From assembly GCA_023159155.1 (NCBI GenBank), contig JAJNNX010000079.1, positions 86,098 to 150,097 on the forward strand: 64,000 nucleotides of DNA. Direction: 5' to 3'. Of this stretch, positions 1 to 9,657 are shown piece after piece (the stretch's first letter is position 1; each line of letters opens with the position of its first letter). The notes beneath the pieces are model-generated. The model was not told the origin of the DNA. It was given only the letters and a program-made list of their open reading frames with translations, and ran no database searches. This stretch comes from Ustulina deusta (Eukaryota; Ascomycota; Sordariomycetes; Xylariales; Xylariaceae). The position numbers and the translations under genes were made by a program.

Positions 1-958
1 GAGGAACCGGTATTGTCTCGAGGATCTGTTTGGATTTTTAGTAGGATAATAACGACCTCCACACGGCTTTGACGCGTTGATCGGCTTTGGTGTATGACAT
101 CCGCCGTGTCGCGATGCCGTATATTCAAGTGTTGCAACCTACAATAAGGGGTCAAATATTACCCCTACATATAGAAATAGACACAGCAATCGACTTTTAT
201 ACGTAAAAGTCGAATAATATACGGGAGGAGTCTGTCAATCAAACTAACGCAATAAATCCTTCCCAGTATAGATCAGGTGACTCGTTAGCTAGCAAGTGTT
301 TGTGGAGAGGCACAATTCCTTGACTCCTAGACCTAGTCACATTTGATATAACCACACGTGGCTACACAGATTTATCCCTGTATCCCCATTTGCCTTAGCC
401 TCACTCGCCCTACTTCAATGTATAGGGTGGCTTCATTTCTTGACAACGAAACGCCTGGGTTGTGGACGATTAGGATCCTTGTGTCTAAGTCTTCCCCCCT
501 CATGCTCGTACCTCTACAGAAGTTCGGACTAGCAGGAGAAAGTAAAGTCTTTTTTAGGCGTCAATGCGGAAGCATCATATCTAGGAACTCCTCTTAAAAG
601 CTGGGCTGCAAAGGAGTAGCTGCAAGTGATAAATTTCCATTTCAAACTCAAAAAGCAAAGATAGAAATATGACCGAATGGTATCCAAGAGCAGGCAAATC
701 ACTCGTAATGAGCTAACAGGTATAGAGAAAGATGCCTAGACAGAAAACTGTACATGCAAGAAAACTTAGCAGAACTCAGTAGAGCCTGTAGTATCAAATC
801 CCTCAACTACTACAGGGTATGCATTAGGAGAGTCGTAGTCGCATCGACTAGATAAGTTATCAATATTGCTCCCATATGCTTCTACATGGACCAAAATCCT
901 CCAAGAATTGGCCAAACCTTTGCTGTGCACTATGCTTTCTAGCGCCTAAATTCTTCTA
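1..958. other. Gene-free left end
   Basis: I see no convincing coding exon here. The short open frames (for example around 358-597) have no recognisable protein features and no splice partners. The 3' part lies directly upstream of the permease relic and may hold its decayed N-terminal portion, but I could not read one. Confidence 0.4.
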
Positions 959-1243
959 ATGCAAGCCCTACGAGCCCAAGGCACATCACGGGATTCGCTA
1001 GTCTTTCAAGTGCAGATGCAACCCTACCTATCTATCTACGGGTTCTTTGTCTCTGAGCTAATTCTCCTCACAAATAGGCTTACAATCTTCATTGTGTGGG
1101 GCACTAGCGACTTCTTCGTAGCATACATCAGTCTTATCTCATTCATTGTTCTCTATCTGGGACACAAGGTCGTCTTCCGGACACGACTTGTAAGTTTGGC
1201 CGATATCTATCTTAAATGCGACCGGGCAGGCCGGGAGAAATAA
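959..1243 (+). pseudogene. Amino-acid permease C-terminal relic
   Basis: The 94-residue frame reads like the last part of a fungal amino-acid/polyamine permease. A QALRAQG segment resembles the usual YRALKAQG loop, a QPYLSIYGFF segment leads into one membrane segment, a second membrane segment ends in SFIVLYLGHKVVFRT, and LADIYL matches the acidic ADxDL tail of the family. The usual length is about 500-570 residues, so only the last fifth is present. The frame is closed upstream by a TAA codon shortly before the ATG, and no preceding permease exons were found. I call it a truncated, non-functional relic. Family assignment rests on pattern memory, not on a search. Confidence 0.45.
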
Positions 1244-2864
1244 GTAGACAAGGCGATGTCCTGGTTACATAGGTTCTATATACATGTGTTTAGTCACGCA
1301 ATGGTGGCTAATTGAGAAGTTTCGTGTGCTGCACAAATTGCCTCCTAAGAATAATAGGGGTACCATCAGTCTAAATACACTCTCAAATGTCTTAAGTTAT
1401 TTAGTTGACGCCTCTTTTCCGTCATAACGCACGCTGTGTTTCCGTCATATACATAGGTATAGTGCAGGTTTTATCTTCGTCATAGCTTAAGTATTCAGCG
1501 GCGATAGAGTTCTCGTATTTGGACTGAGCAAGAGCCTCGTACTGGCTAGGTAGAAGCTGAATCCTCTTATAGGCATAGACCACGTTTTGGAAACGGATGT
1601 TTGTATTCTCGTTACACCTCATGAAGACTAACCATGGCTGTATTAGATCGCTCCACTAGCGTTTCTACACTCAATAAAATAGCGGAAATAGTAACATGAA
1701 GGATCAAGTCACTGTTGGGAATCGCCTCAAGAAAGCTGGTTGTTCACTTATAAGCATCTGCTAACCCACTAATATCTTCCAAGTTACTACCTACTGCAGG
1801 ACTGGTCTTCCAATGAGGAAACTACCTAGGTAGTTTCAGCTGTCGGCATTTCGAGTCTCAGTGAGCGGCGAGCCAATCAATTCCCAGTCGACCTTCCATT
1901 TCCGTCAATCGGTGAAGCGCACTAAACATCGCTAATCTAAATGCTATGCAGGTACCTACTTAGGTAGTGCAGAGCATGGTGCATGGTGAATGGTTCCCTA
2001 TAATATGTCTTGGCCTTACCTACCAGTACCTAGGTAGATACCAGGCCGCTAGAGTGGGATTTAACAGCGGAATGTGCAGGTACTAGGTACCTAATACCAC
2101 AGCTGACGCCAAATGTGAACCCAGCAGATGCACGTCTTCAAACTCCAGGTATTATTTATAATTACATGGAATTTTATTCAATAATAAACGTCGCCCTACC
2201 AATAACCTCTTCGGAGGCATACATAACTTAAATATAAACCTTCTGAAAGGCAAGCCAGTCGATCAGCAAGATCTCCTCCGTGTTCTCGACCAACCAGAAA
2301 GTACAGTGTTTCGGCGGTATTACAATAGCTTGTCCTACTAAATATATACATCAGTAGATGTATTCGGCAGACACACGTGGAACAGGAGGGTTCAGGATAG
2401 ATCATGTCCCCATCATGACATGACCCATGATATTTCGGGGTACCACTTACTCCTTGTGCTCCGCCAAGAGGGCCGAGGGAAAGAGGGCTTCTCCTTCTTC
2501 CTTCAATGCCATTCACCACCCTGTGTTCATTCTCCCGGCTTGCATTTTCGCTTCGCCCCTACCCACCCCGTGTCTTCATTCTTTATTGTTTCGTCCATTG
2601 GATTGGATAACGGTTGGGCTGGCTCTCCTTCATTGCTATTATTTGCTTCAAGTCTTGTTGTTTCCCCAAGTGCATATAGTATCAACCACGGCCTACTAGG
2701 ATGAAATTTTGGCAGATATCACCACTACCAGTTTTACATCGCAGGATTCTCGATTTTCTTTTCTCTTTTACGGGTAGCAGTTAGACCCACATTCCCTCCC
2801 TTACCGACTCGTCAAGTTCCTCGGTCCATCTTTTTCATACTATCACCAAGCTGCCCTGACTACG
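1244..2864. other. Intergenic, rich in CTACCTAGGTAG-type palindromes
   Basis: There is no supportable gene. The stretch carries several variants of the word CCTAGGTA, including a perfect 20-bp palindrome at 1818-1837 and further copies near 1952, 2018-2040 and 2076-2095. The last few hundred bases must include the promoter of the GH76 gene that starts at 2865; the run of pyrimidine-rich sequence at about 2755-2840 is typical of fungal promoters. Confidence 0.45.
1818..1837. repeat. 20-bp perfect palindrome containing CTACCTAGGTAG
   Basis: The sequence is its own reverse complement over 20 bases, centred on CCTAGG. It is the most extended member of a dispersed family of short CTACCTAGGTAG-like words found in many intergenic parts of this window (for example 4952-4967, 19997, 36684 and 40957). 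Its function is unknown; a bound dimeric factor or a small mobile or structural element are both possible. Confidence 0.6.
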
Positions 2865-4779
2865 ATGAAGGGCCTCCTCGTTCGCTCTGCGGCGCTGGGC
2901 GCGGCTTCTATAGCCCCGAAGGACCTCAATATTAATGACTCTGGTCTGTTGATTCGATCCTCGCCTTGCATCCCATCAAATTGTGTTTGCATCTAACCAC
3001 GATGCAGACTCCATTAAGTCGGTGGCCAGTACAATCGCTTATGGCACCATGAGCTACTACACTGGGAACGTCACAAATACTCCAGAAGTATGTAAATAAA
3101 TACCCTTTCCAATGGGTAGGCTTAGTAGGGCTCACCATACCATTTCAGACCATTGGGGTATTTCCTGCACCTCACTGTAAGCCACGCCTTGCTTCCCTGT
3201 CTCCAAAACTCAGTTTTGCTGACGTTATATGCAATAGATTGGTGGCAAGCTGGTGCTTGTTGGGGAGCAATGTTAGACTACTCGCACAATACGGGCGATA
3301 CTAGCTATGACGATCTGGTAACAAAAGCACTGCTAAGTCAAGTCGGGCCAAAATTCGATTTCGTATCTCCTCTTTATGCTGGTTCTGAGGGAAATGATGA
3401 TCAAGCTTTCTGGGCCTTTTCTATACTCGAAGCCGCTGAGCGCAACTTTCCCCAGCCTGACGACTCTATACCCGCCTGGTTAGCCATCGCGGAGAACATC
3501 TGGAATACTATGGTCCTCAGGTGGGACGAGACAACCTGCGGCGGTGGCTTACATTGGCAGATATATGCTAGTAATCCAAACGGTCTCGATTACAAGAACT
3601 CAGTATCCAACGGCGGTTTCTTCCAAATGTCCGCGCGACTAGCACGAGCAACTAGAAACGAAACCTACTTCCATTGGGCAGAAAAGGTATGGGATTGGTC
3701 GCAGAATATTGGCCTTATCGACAAGAATTTCAACGTGTTCGACGGCGCTAGTTCGAGGAAGGAGTGCCGGGACATCAATCCAGTAAGCTTCTCTTACTCG
3801 CAAGGCATTTATATGTACGGAGCAGCAATACTCTTCGATTATACGGGCGGGGATCAGATTTGGGCCGACCGAACAAACGGCCTCCTACAGGCTTCCCGAT
3901 CATACTTCAGTCCATTCCCAAACGCTACAAATATCATGTATGAGCATGCTTGTGAGGAATACGATACATGCAACACGGATATGAAATCCTTCAAGGGCTA
4001 TCGTAAGTAATTTTTGGGGCTACCAATTTTCTCCTCGTTTTGGGCCATTGCAAGAGTGGAGGGTTCCATTCTGGACTTGAACCGTAATTATCTGAGGGGC
4101 TCTCTTGCTTCTAGAACCCTTACAGACCATGATCAACATGGCGACAACTGACTCTTAGTGTGCTAGTCTCTCGGTTCATGGCCGCAACGACGCAGGTGAT
4201 GCCTTCGACTCTTCATGACGTCCAAGAACTGCTGAGTGCGTCAGCTGTAGCAGCAGGGAAGGCGTGTTCTGGCGGAGATAACCGCACCGTCTGTGGACAA
4301 AAATGGTATGCCCTCTTTGGGGTTGACGTTCCCATCCATTGCCACTCTACACCCCACACTAGAAAGTGTAAGATAACTAAGCTTCTGGCAATGACTAACA
4401 TCAGATTTTGGACAGGTATGTCGGAGGATACGATGGGAATCCGGGGCTCGGTCAGCAAATGAGTGCTCTCGAAACTGTGCAGGCTCTACTTGCCTTTGGC
4501 GCGCAGCCACCTTTGAAATTTGGTGAGATTAAACATGTTACAGGCAAAGCGCCATCGGTTCCGACAATTACGTCGACGATCATATCGTCGACTACCGTCG
4601 TCATCAAGACCACCGTAGCCATCCCGACCGTGACAACCACGGCAACCATGGCAACCATGGCAACCACAATCTTGACATCGACTGTACAAAGGCCGGCTTC
4701 CGCTGCACATGTCATCAAGGCTGGTTATATTCCGATCGTCGTGACATTAATCGCCTCTGTTTTGGCTTTCGGTGTATAG
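2865..4779 (+). CDS. GPI-anchored mannan endo-1,6-alpha-mannosidase (GH76, Dcw1/Dfg5 type)
   Basis: This is a cell-surface glycosidase/transglycosidase thought to attach GPI proteins to cell-wall glucan. Exons are 2865-2943, 3008-3087, 3149-3176, 3238-4002, 4167-4305 and 4416-4779. They sum to 1455 nt, giving 484 residues, close to the usual 450-490. A short signal peptide starts MKGLLVRSAALGA. The family motifs follow in order: DSIKSVASTIAYGTM, TGNVTNTPE, YWWQAGACWGAMLDY, the catalytic acidic pair in GNDDQAFW, LSRFMAATTQV, and GGYDGNPGLGQQMSALE. The tail has a Thr/Ser/Val-rich linker and then a hydrophobic C-terminus (GYIPIVVTLIASVLAFG), as expected for a GPI-attachment signal. All six exons were needed to restore the family pattern, and every junction has GT..AG borders and keeps the frame. 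Paralogues Dcw1 and Dfg5 cannot be told apart here. Confidence 0.93.
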
Positions 4780-4951
4780 GCCGAGAAGTTAGCGAGAATG
4801 CATGGGAACCAGAGTTGGGGCGAGAAGTTTTTTAATTGGGCAGTAACATCACATTGGTATAGCAGAAGTCGGTAGCATGCCTCCAAGGCGCAAGTAGATT
4901 TGCTATAAAAAATTGCTAGATGATTCTTGCGCGAAATTGTATCAAATCAGC

Positions 4952-4967
4952 CTACCTAGCTAGGTAG
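4952..4967. repeat. 16-bp palindrome CTACCTAGCTAGGTAG
   Basis: This is a perfect inverted repeat of the same word family as the 1818-1837 palindrome. It lies about 170 bp after the stop codon of the GH76 gene and about 370 bp before the start of the histidine gene. No function can be read from the sequence. Confidence 0.55.
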
Positions 4968-5200
4968 CTCGTAGAAGGAGACAATGAGGTAGTAGTCTAA
5001 GTTCTTCAATTGGGACGTTGTGAAGGTTCAGGGCATTAGATAGTATGCTCGTTAGCTGCAAAGAATGGCAGCATTATGCATCTATACCATTTCGTCAGCA
5101 AACTTGATGCATCAATTGAAATTGCTTATTTTCTGCAGGCGGCTGCTCCGATCGGAGCTCCACAGTGACGGGTTCACTAAATGCCTGCCCGTGCGACCTC

Positions 5201-5207
5201 TGACTCA
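5201..5207 (+). promoter_or_regulatory. Cpc1/Gcn4-type box TGACTCA
   Basis: A perfect match to the consensus TGA(C/G)TCA bound by the bZIP activator Gcn4 in yeast and Cpc1/CpcA in filamentous fungi. It sits 130 bp before the ATG of the histidinol-phosphate aminotransferase, a gene under cross-pathway (general amino-acid) control in fungi. A seven-base word occurs by chance; the position is what makes it credible. Confidence 0.6.
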
Positions 5208-5336
5208 AGAACTCGGAATGCATTGATCGGAAGTCTTACAAGTAAGTACCTAATATTCTCCAAGGCCACGGCAGAGGGAGGGAAAGCACGGATTTCGTGA
5301 AGAGCAAGGCGGACAAGGAATATCGGCTCACTCACC

Positions 5337-6665
5337 ATGTCGGCGTTCAACCTGGAGACCTGTGCCAGGGCGAACATCTTGGCGCTCGAGCCGTACCGTT
5401 GTGCGAGAGAGTAGGGCCTCCAGAGTTATTCGTGGCATCTGTCTCCGAGCTGACTTCTGCACTCTAGCGACTACAAGGACGACGGCACCAACATCTTATT
5501 GGACGCAAATGAGAACGCCTACGGGCCCTCTTTGACAGCCGCCGCCTCGGCACCACCAGCCACCCAGCCGTCCGGACCCGAGATTGACTTCGTGGGCCTG
5601 AACAGATATCCGGATCCCCACCAACGGGAGCTGAAACAACTGCTCTGCGACCTGAGGAATACTCACCATCACACGGACAAGACAATCACCTCTGACAACT
5701 TATTCGTTGGTGTCGGGAGCGACGAGGCCATTGATGGGCTCATGCGGTGCTTCTGCGTCCCCGGCCGTGACAGGATCTTAGTCTGTCCTCCTACTTATGG
5801 CATGTATTCTGTATCGGCGCAGGTGAATGACCTGGGTCTGGTCAAGATACCTCTCCTGCCCGCGCCGACGTTTGAGCTTGATGTTGACAAGATAAAAGAG
5901 GCGTTATCAAATGAGCCGGACATTAAATTAATATATCTGTGTTCGCCGGGAAACCCGACGGGGGCCCCGCTCGCCAAGGGAGATATACAGCAGCTACTGG
6001 AACACCCGACGTGGAACGGCGTAGTCATCATCGATGAGGCGTATGTCGACTTCTCGCCCGAGAGTTCGTCGCTCGCCGAGTGGGTCGCCGAATGGCCGAA
6101 CCTCGCCGTCATGCAGACGTCGTCCAAGGGTTTCGGCATGGCGGGGATTCGGCTCGGGTCCATATTCACATCGGCGCCCATCGCACGACTTCTGAATAAC
6201 ATGAAGGCGCCGTATAATATCCCCAGTCCAACAAGTGCACTGGGTATATACGCATTTTCGCCAGATGGGTTGGCGGTTATGCGCGCGAACCGGGAAAAGA
6301 TCGTCGCGCAGCGGGAGCGCTTGATTCGCGAACTGCCTAAGGTCAAGGGGGTGGGACGCCTACGGGGCGGTATGGAGAGCAACTTCTTGCTCTACGAACT
6401 GCTAAATAGGGATGGACAGCCTGATAACACCACGGCACTCGCTGTATATGAGAGGTTGGCTGAGAATAGAGGCGTCGTGGTGCGGTTCAGGGGCAAGGAG
6501 CACGGGTGCTTTGGATGTCTGCGGATCACGGTTGGGACGGAGACCGAGGTCACGAGGTTTTTGGAGTCATTGGCGGAAACTCTTGCTGATGTCAATGGCC
6601 ACGATATCACATTACCCGAAGACGAGGAGAAAAAGGAGGTAGAGGCCAATGCGGTGATCGCCTAG
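5337..6665 (+). CDS. his5: Histidinol-phosphate aminotransferase
   Basis: PLP-dependent class I/II aminotransferase of histidine synthesis. It converts imidazole-acetol phosphate and glutamate to histidinol phosphate and 2-oxoglutarate. Two exons, 5337-5410 and 5468-6665, give 423 residues, normal for fungal His5. The N-terminus (FNLETCARANILALEPY) and the junction to DYKDDG match the fungal family. Key sites are LDANENAYGP, the substrate-site region NRYPDP, GSDEAIDGL, CPPTYGMY, SPGNPTG, the DEAYVDF segment, and SSKGFGMAGIRLG, which carries the Schiff-base lysine. Near the C-terminus VVRFRG and LRITVGT complete the phosphate pocket. The start was chosen because it restores the conserved N-terminal motif across a 57-nt intron. 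A Cpc1-type box lies 130 bp upstream. Confidence 0.96.
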
Positions 6666-7145
6666 GCTTGGTTGTAGAATTGGGCTCGTAGGATAGACCA
6701 AAATTCGTGCGTCAGCACTACGGCTTCCATGAATTTACCAAATTATGATTGATTTACCTAACACGTAACGTTGGTAAAAAAAATAATAATAATAAAAAAA
6801 AGCTATATGAGTAGTAGGTCGCTGGAGAACGTTGTTTTTATCTTTAATCGACCTCCTCTAACCCACCTACTGCCTCACCGACGAAGATAGGTAATGTTGA
6901 AAGACGCGACACGGTTTGCCTCATAATATTGCTTATAAGAATGCTCTGACGTCGAGCCCCGCCCCCACCTACTCTCTTTTCACGAAATTGTCTGTCAGTG
7001 ACTTGCCTATTGAGACCTTTCATATGCGCAGCAGACCGAAAGTGGCATTAATTAGGCGAGAATAGTGGAAAGCTTGAGACTGGAAGCTGTAAGCCTTGAA
7101 AAAACTGGTTACCCAACAACTATTACGTTCTACTCTTAGCGCCCA
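6666..7145. other. Intergenic between his5 and cns1
   Basis: No coding signal. An AAT/A-rich run at 6774-6802 lies shortly after the his5 stop and may belong to its 3' region. The rest must serve as the promoter and leader of the cns1-like gene. Confidence 0.4.
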
Positions 7146-8495
7146 ATGCGCATTCAAGAAATCAGCGATGAGGTCGCAGAGCGCCTCAAGCTCGAGCAAT
7201 CACAGCCTCGGCCTGAAACCGAAGCATCACAACCCGTCGCGAAATCAGCAGAAAGGTCACAGGATGACAGTGCATACGCACCCTTGTCGGCGGCCATGTT
7301 TCCCGAGCTGTCCCCTGGTCGCGCGATGACGCAGAAAAAGACGGTTGACGAAGTCGTTGCCGAGCTGAAAAGGACCCCCTTCTTCATGACGGAGTTGGAA
7401 GAGAACGACGAGACGGAGGCCTTCAAGGCCCTGGCGTATGAGGGGACGCCGTTAGAGAACTCGTCCGAGTTTAAGGAGCAAGGAAACGAATGCTTCAAGA
7501 CACGGCGCTTCGCCGACGCCAAGGAGTTCTACACCAAGGGCATCCTGATCCTGGCCGCGGAGGAGCGCAAGCGGAAGCAGGCGGCGGACCCATCTTCGCG
7601 GGAACCCTCAAAGGTAAAGTCCAAGAAGGAGGATGAAGAACGAAGCAAGGGTGAGGAGGAGGAGGAGGAGGAGAAGAAGGAAGAGACAGGCGAAGAGGAG
7701 ATCCGTCAAGAGAGAGCAACCCTCGTGTCTCTGTACATCAATCGCGCGGCGTGCCACCTCGAGCTGAAGAACTACCGCTCATGCTGGCTCGACGGCTCCG
7801 CGGCGCTGCGCCTGGACCCGGACAACATCAAAGCATACTACCGGTCGGCGCGGGCCTTTCTAGCCGTGGACCGCATCGCCGAAGCCGAGGACGCGTGCGC
7901 GCGCGGGCTAGCGCTCGACCACGCGAATAAGCCCTTGACGGCGGTGGCGCGCGACATCGCCAAGAAGGCCGAGGAGATATCGGCGCGCCGGCGGCGCGAG
8001 GCCGAGAGGCTGGCGAAGGAGAAGCGGCGGGAAATGCTCATCAAGGCGGCGCTGAGGGCGCGCGCGATCCGCACCCGCGCCACGGCGCAGCCCCCCGAGA
8101 TGGAGGACGCCGGGGTCAAGCTCGTGCCGGACCCGGACGATCCCGCCAGCCACCTCTGCTTCCCGACCGTCCTGCTGTACCCGGCGCATCTGAAGTCGGA
8201 TTTCATCAAGGCCTTCAGCGAGACCGATTCCCTCGCCGACCACCTCGGCTACGTGTTCCCGCTGCCCTGGGACCGCGACGGCGCGTACACCCTCGCCGGC
8301 GTCGAGTGCTACATGGAGACCGTCGCCGGCGGGCTGGTCAAGCTCGGCAAGAAGGTCCCGCTGCTGAAGGCGCTGTCCGGGGGCAAGGTCGAGGTCGTCG
8401 ACGAGGTCGTCAGGATCTTCGTCGTGCCGAGGCCGCAGGCTGCTGGGTGGGTCAAGGAATTCAAGATGAAGAAGGCGGCGGAGAAGGGATCGTGA
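7146..8495 (+). CDS. cns1: TPR co-chaperone of Hsp90 (Cns1/TTC4 family)
   Basis: Predicted Hsp90/Hsp70-binding co-chaperone, essential in yeast and linked to eEF2 folding. The intron-less frame gives 449 residues. An N-terminal segment carries TPFFMTELEE (about 77-86), typical of the family. The first TPR starts at about residue 107 (EFKEQGNECFKTRRFADA). It is followed by a long Lys/Glu-rich low-complexity stretch (about 140-188), then two further TPRs (about 191-258, with YINRAACHLELKNY and AYYRSARAFLAVDR). A basic helical linker leads to the C-terminal 'wheel' domain (about 315-449), with FPTVLLYPAH and DxxF/W-rich segments. The start at 7146 is the first ATG of the frame. GC content is high, unlike the flanks. 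No neighbour suggests a pathway link. Confidence 0.88.
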   Translation: MRIQEISDEVAERLKLEQSQPRPETEASQPVAKSAERSQDDSAYAPLSAAMFPELSPGRAMTQKKTVDEVVAELKRTPFFMTELEENDETEAFKALAYEGTPLENSSEFKEQGNECFKTRRFADAKEFYTKGILILAAEERKRKQAADPSSREPSKVKSKKEDEERSKGEEEEEEEKKEETGEEEIRQERATLVSLYINRAACHLELKNYRSCWLDGSAALRLDPDNIKAYYRSARAFLAVDRIAEAEDACARGLALDHANKPLTAVARDIAKKAEEISARRRREAERLAKEKRREMLIKAALRARAIRTRATAQPPEMEDAGVKLVPDPDDPASHLCFPTVLLYPAHLKSDFIKAFSETDSLADHLGYVFPLPWDRDGAYTLAGVECYMETVAGGLVKLGKKVPLLKALSGGKVEVVDEVVRIFVVPRPQAAGWVKEFKMKKAAEKGS

Positions 8496-9657
8496 ATTAA
8501 TAAATAGTGTGTCCAAGATACGGGCTAAAAAAAATAAAAATAAAAAATATCCATTGAAGTTTAATGTTGTGCGAGCATTCCTTGAGGAGATTATGTTGTC
8601 GTCCTTGGAGCTTGTGGAAATGGTATTCGAGATGTGTCAGGCTGTCTGTCAACCGGCAAATAAATGCCTGTGTATTATAAGAGAAGCTGTGAGGTGAGAA
8701 CCACCTAGGTATAAGAGCTGCTGACCTAACGGTCTAGGTTAAGTGATTCGATGTCTGCATAGCATCTGTCAGCAGACACGGTAGAAGATAAAAGCAATAA
8801 TCTACAAACTATCTGTTAAAAAACAAGCTACATTCGGGGTATCATGGCGCAGACATACTTAGTGTAGTTTCTTAGAGCTGTACCTATTATTCCTAATATT
8901 TTATTGAGCCCATCCTACGCCGACTCGCATCAAAACGTTATACTCGAGGCATAGCATGCGTTCGATTCCAAAACCGAGTATCCCCCAGCTTTCTCTTTAG
9001 TTTCGTAGTTCTATGAATGAATTACATGTATTTGGATTCTCGTTCTTTCATATTATCTTCAGGTATTTGATTCCTCTATTTTCACCCTTGGTAAGCACAC
9101 CGAATAGATCCCATCCGCCGGCGATTCACTCTCAGATAATTGAGTGGGAGATTTGGCTCGAATTCGACAGTTGCCAACTATCAATGGTGTAACAACAGTC
9201 GTCAGTCAAGTAGGTAACTATTTAGCCTACTCTGCGAATACATCTCTCGGAATAACATCTGCATCGTATTGCACCATACTAATGATGAATAGCACATAAC
9301 GATATTATCCCGCATCAAACAGATGTATCGATCCCAATGATGCAAAAGGGAGAAGAAAAAAACAACTTTTCCATTTCAGCCTCGTCAACTCCATGTCCGA
9401 ACCCATGCTCGCATGCATACGCACAGCTTTTGTCCCCAAGACATCCATCCACCCATCCGTCCCGGTCCAACAAGACCGTCCATGTCCCCCCTTTCTCATC
9501 ACCCCCTCCCTCCCTCCCTCACTTATTCGCAGCGAGCGCGTTCGCAACGTAATCACCCTCAAGCCCGGCTTTCTTTCTTTCTTTCTTTCTTTCTCCCTAC
9601 GAGACCGACGCCGTACCCCGGCATGCGAGGAATCAACCAATCCCTCCCTCCCGCCCG
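8496..9657. other. Convergent intergenic region of cns1 and the APSES gene
   Basis: This lies between two converging genes. It has no supportable coding region. It includes an A-rich run just after the cns1 stop (8527-8548), a pyrimidine-rich stretch with runs of CCCTCCCTCCCTC (9500-9530), and a (CTTT)n microsatellite (9569-9593) in the presumed 3' UTR of the APSES gene. Confidence 0.45.
9569..9593 (+). repeat. (CTTT)n microsatellite
   Basis: About six tandem CTTT units in the presumed 3' untranslated region of the minus-strand APSES gene. The length is probably variable between isolates. Confidence 0.8.

Larger units (their letters stand above)
4780..5336. other. Intergenic, with leader of the histidine gene
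   Basis: No gene is visible. The stretch contains another CTACCTAGCTAGGTAG palindrome (4952-4967), a Cpc1/Gcn4-type box (5201-5207), and the 5' leader of the histidinol-phosphate aminotransferase. A short open frame beginning at an ATG near 5181 runs into a GTAAGT donor at 5241 and may be an upstream ORF or leader exon; I could not place a matching acceptor. Confidence 0.4.

Noticed and set aside
5795..6382. 195-codon minus-strand frame
   Set aside because: It is antisense to the his5 gene, whose coding is certain; open only through codon bias.
2865..8495. Biosynthetic gene cluster or operon
   Set aside because: The neighbours are unrelated housekeeping genes with separate promoters. No backbone synthase, transporter and regulator set is present. 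The P450 relic stands alone.
7908..8516. 202-codon minus-strand frame in a GC-rich area
   Set aside because: Shadow of the cns1 frame.
8940..8985. tRNA-like GTTCGATTCC box
   Set aside because: It resembles a B box, but no A box, no cloverleaf and no acceptor stem could be folded around it.
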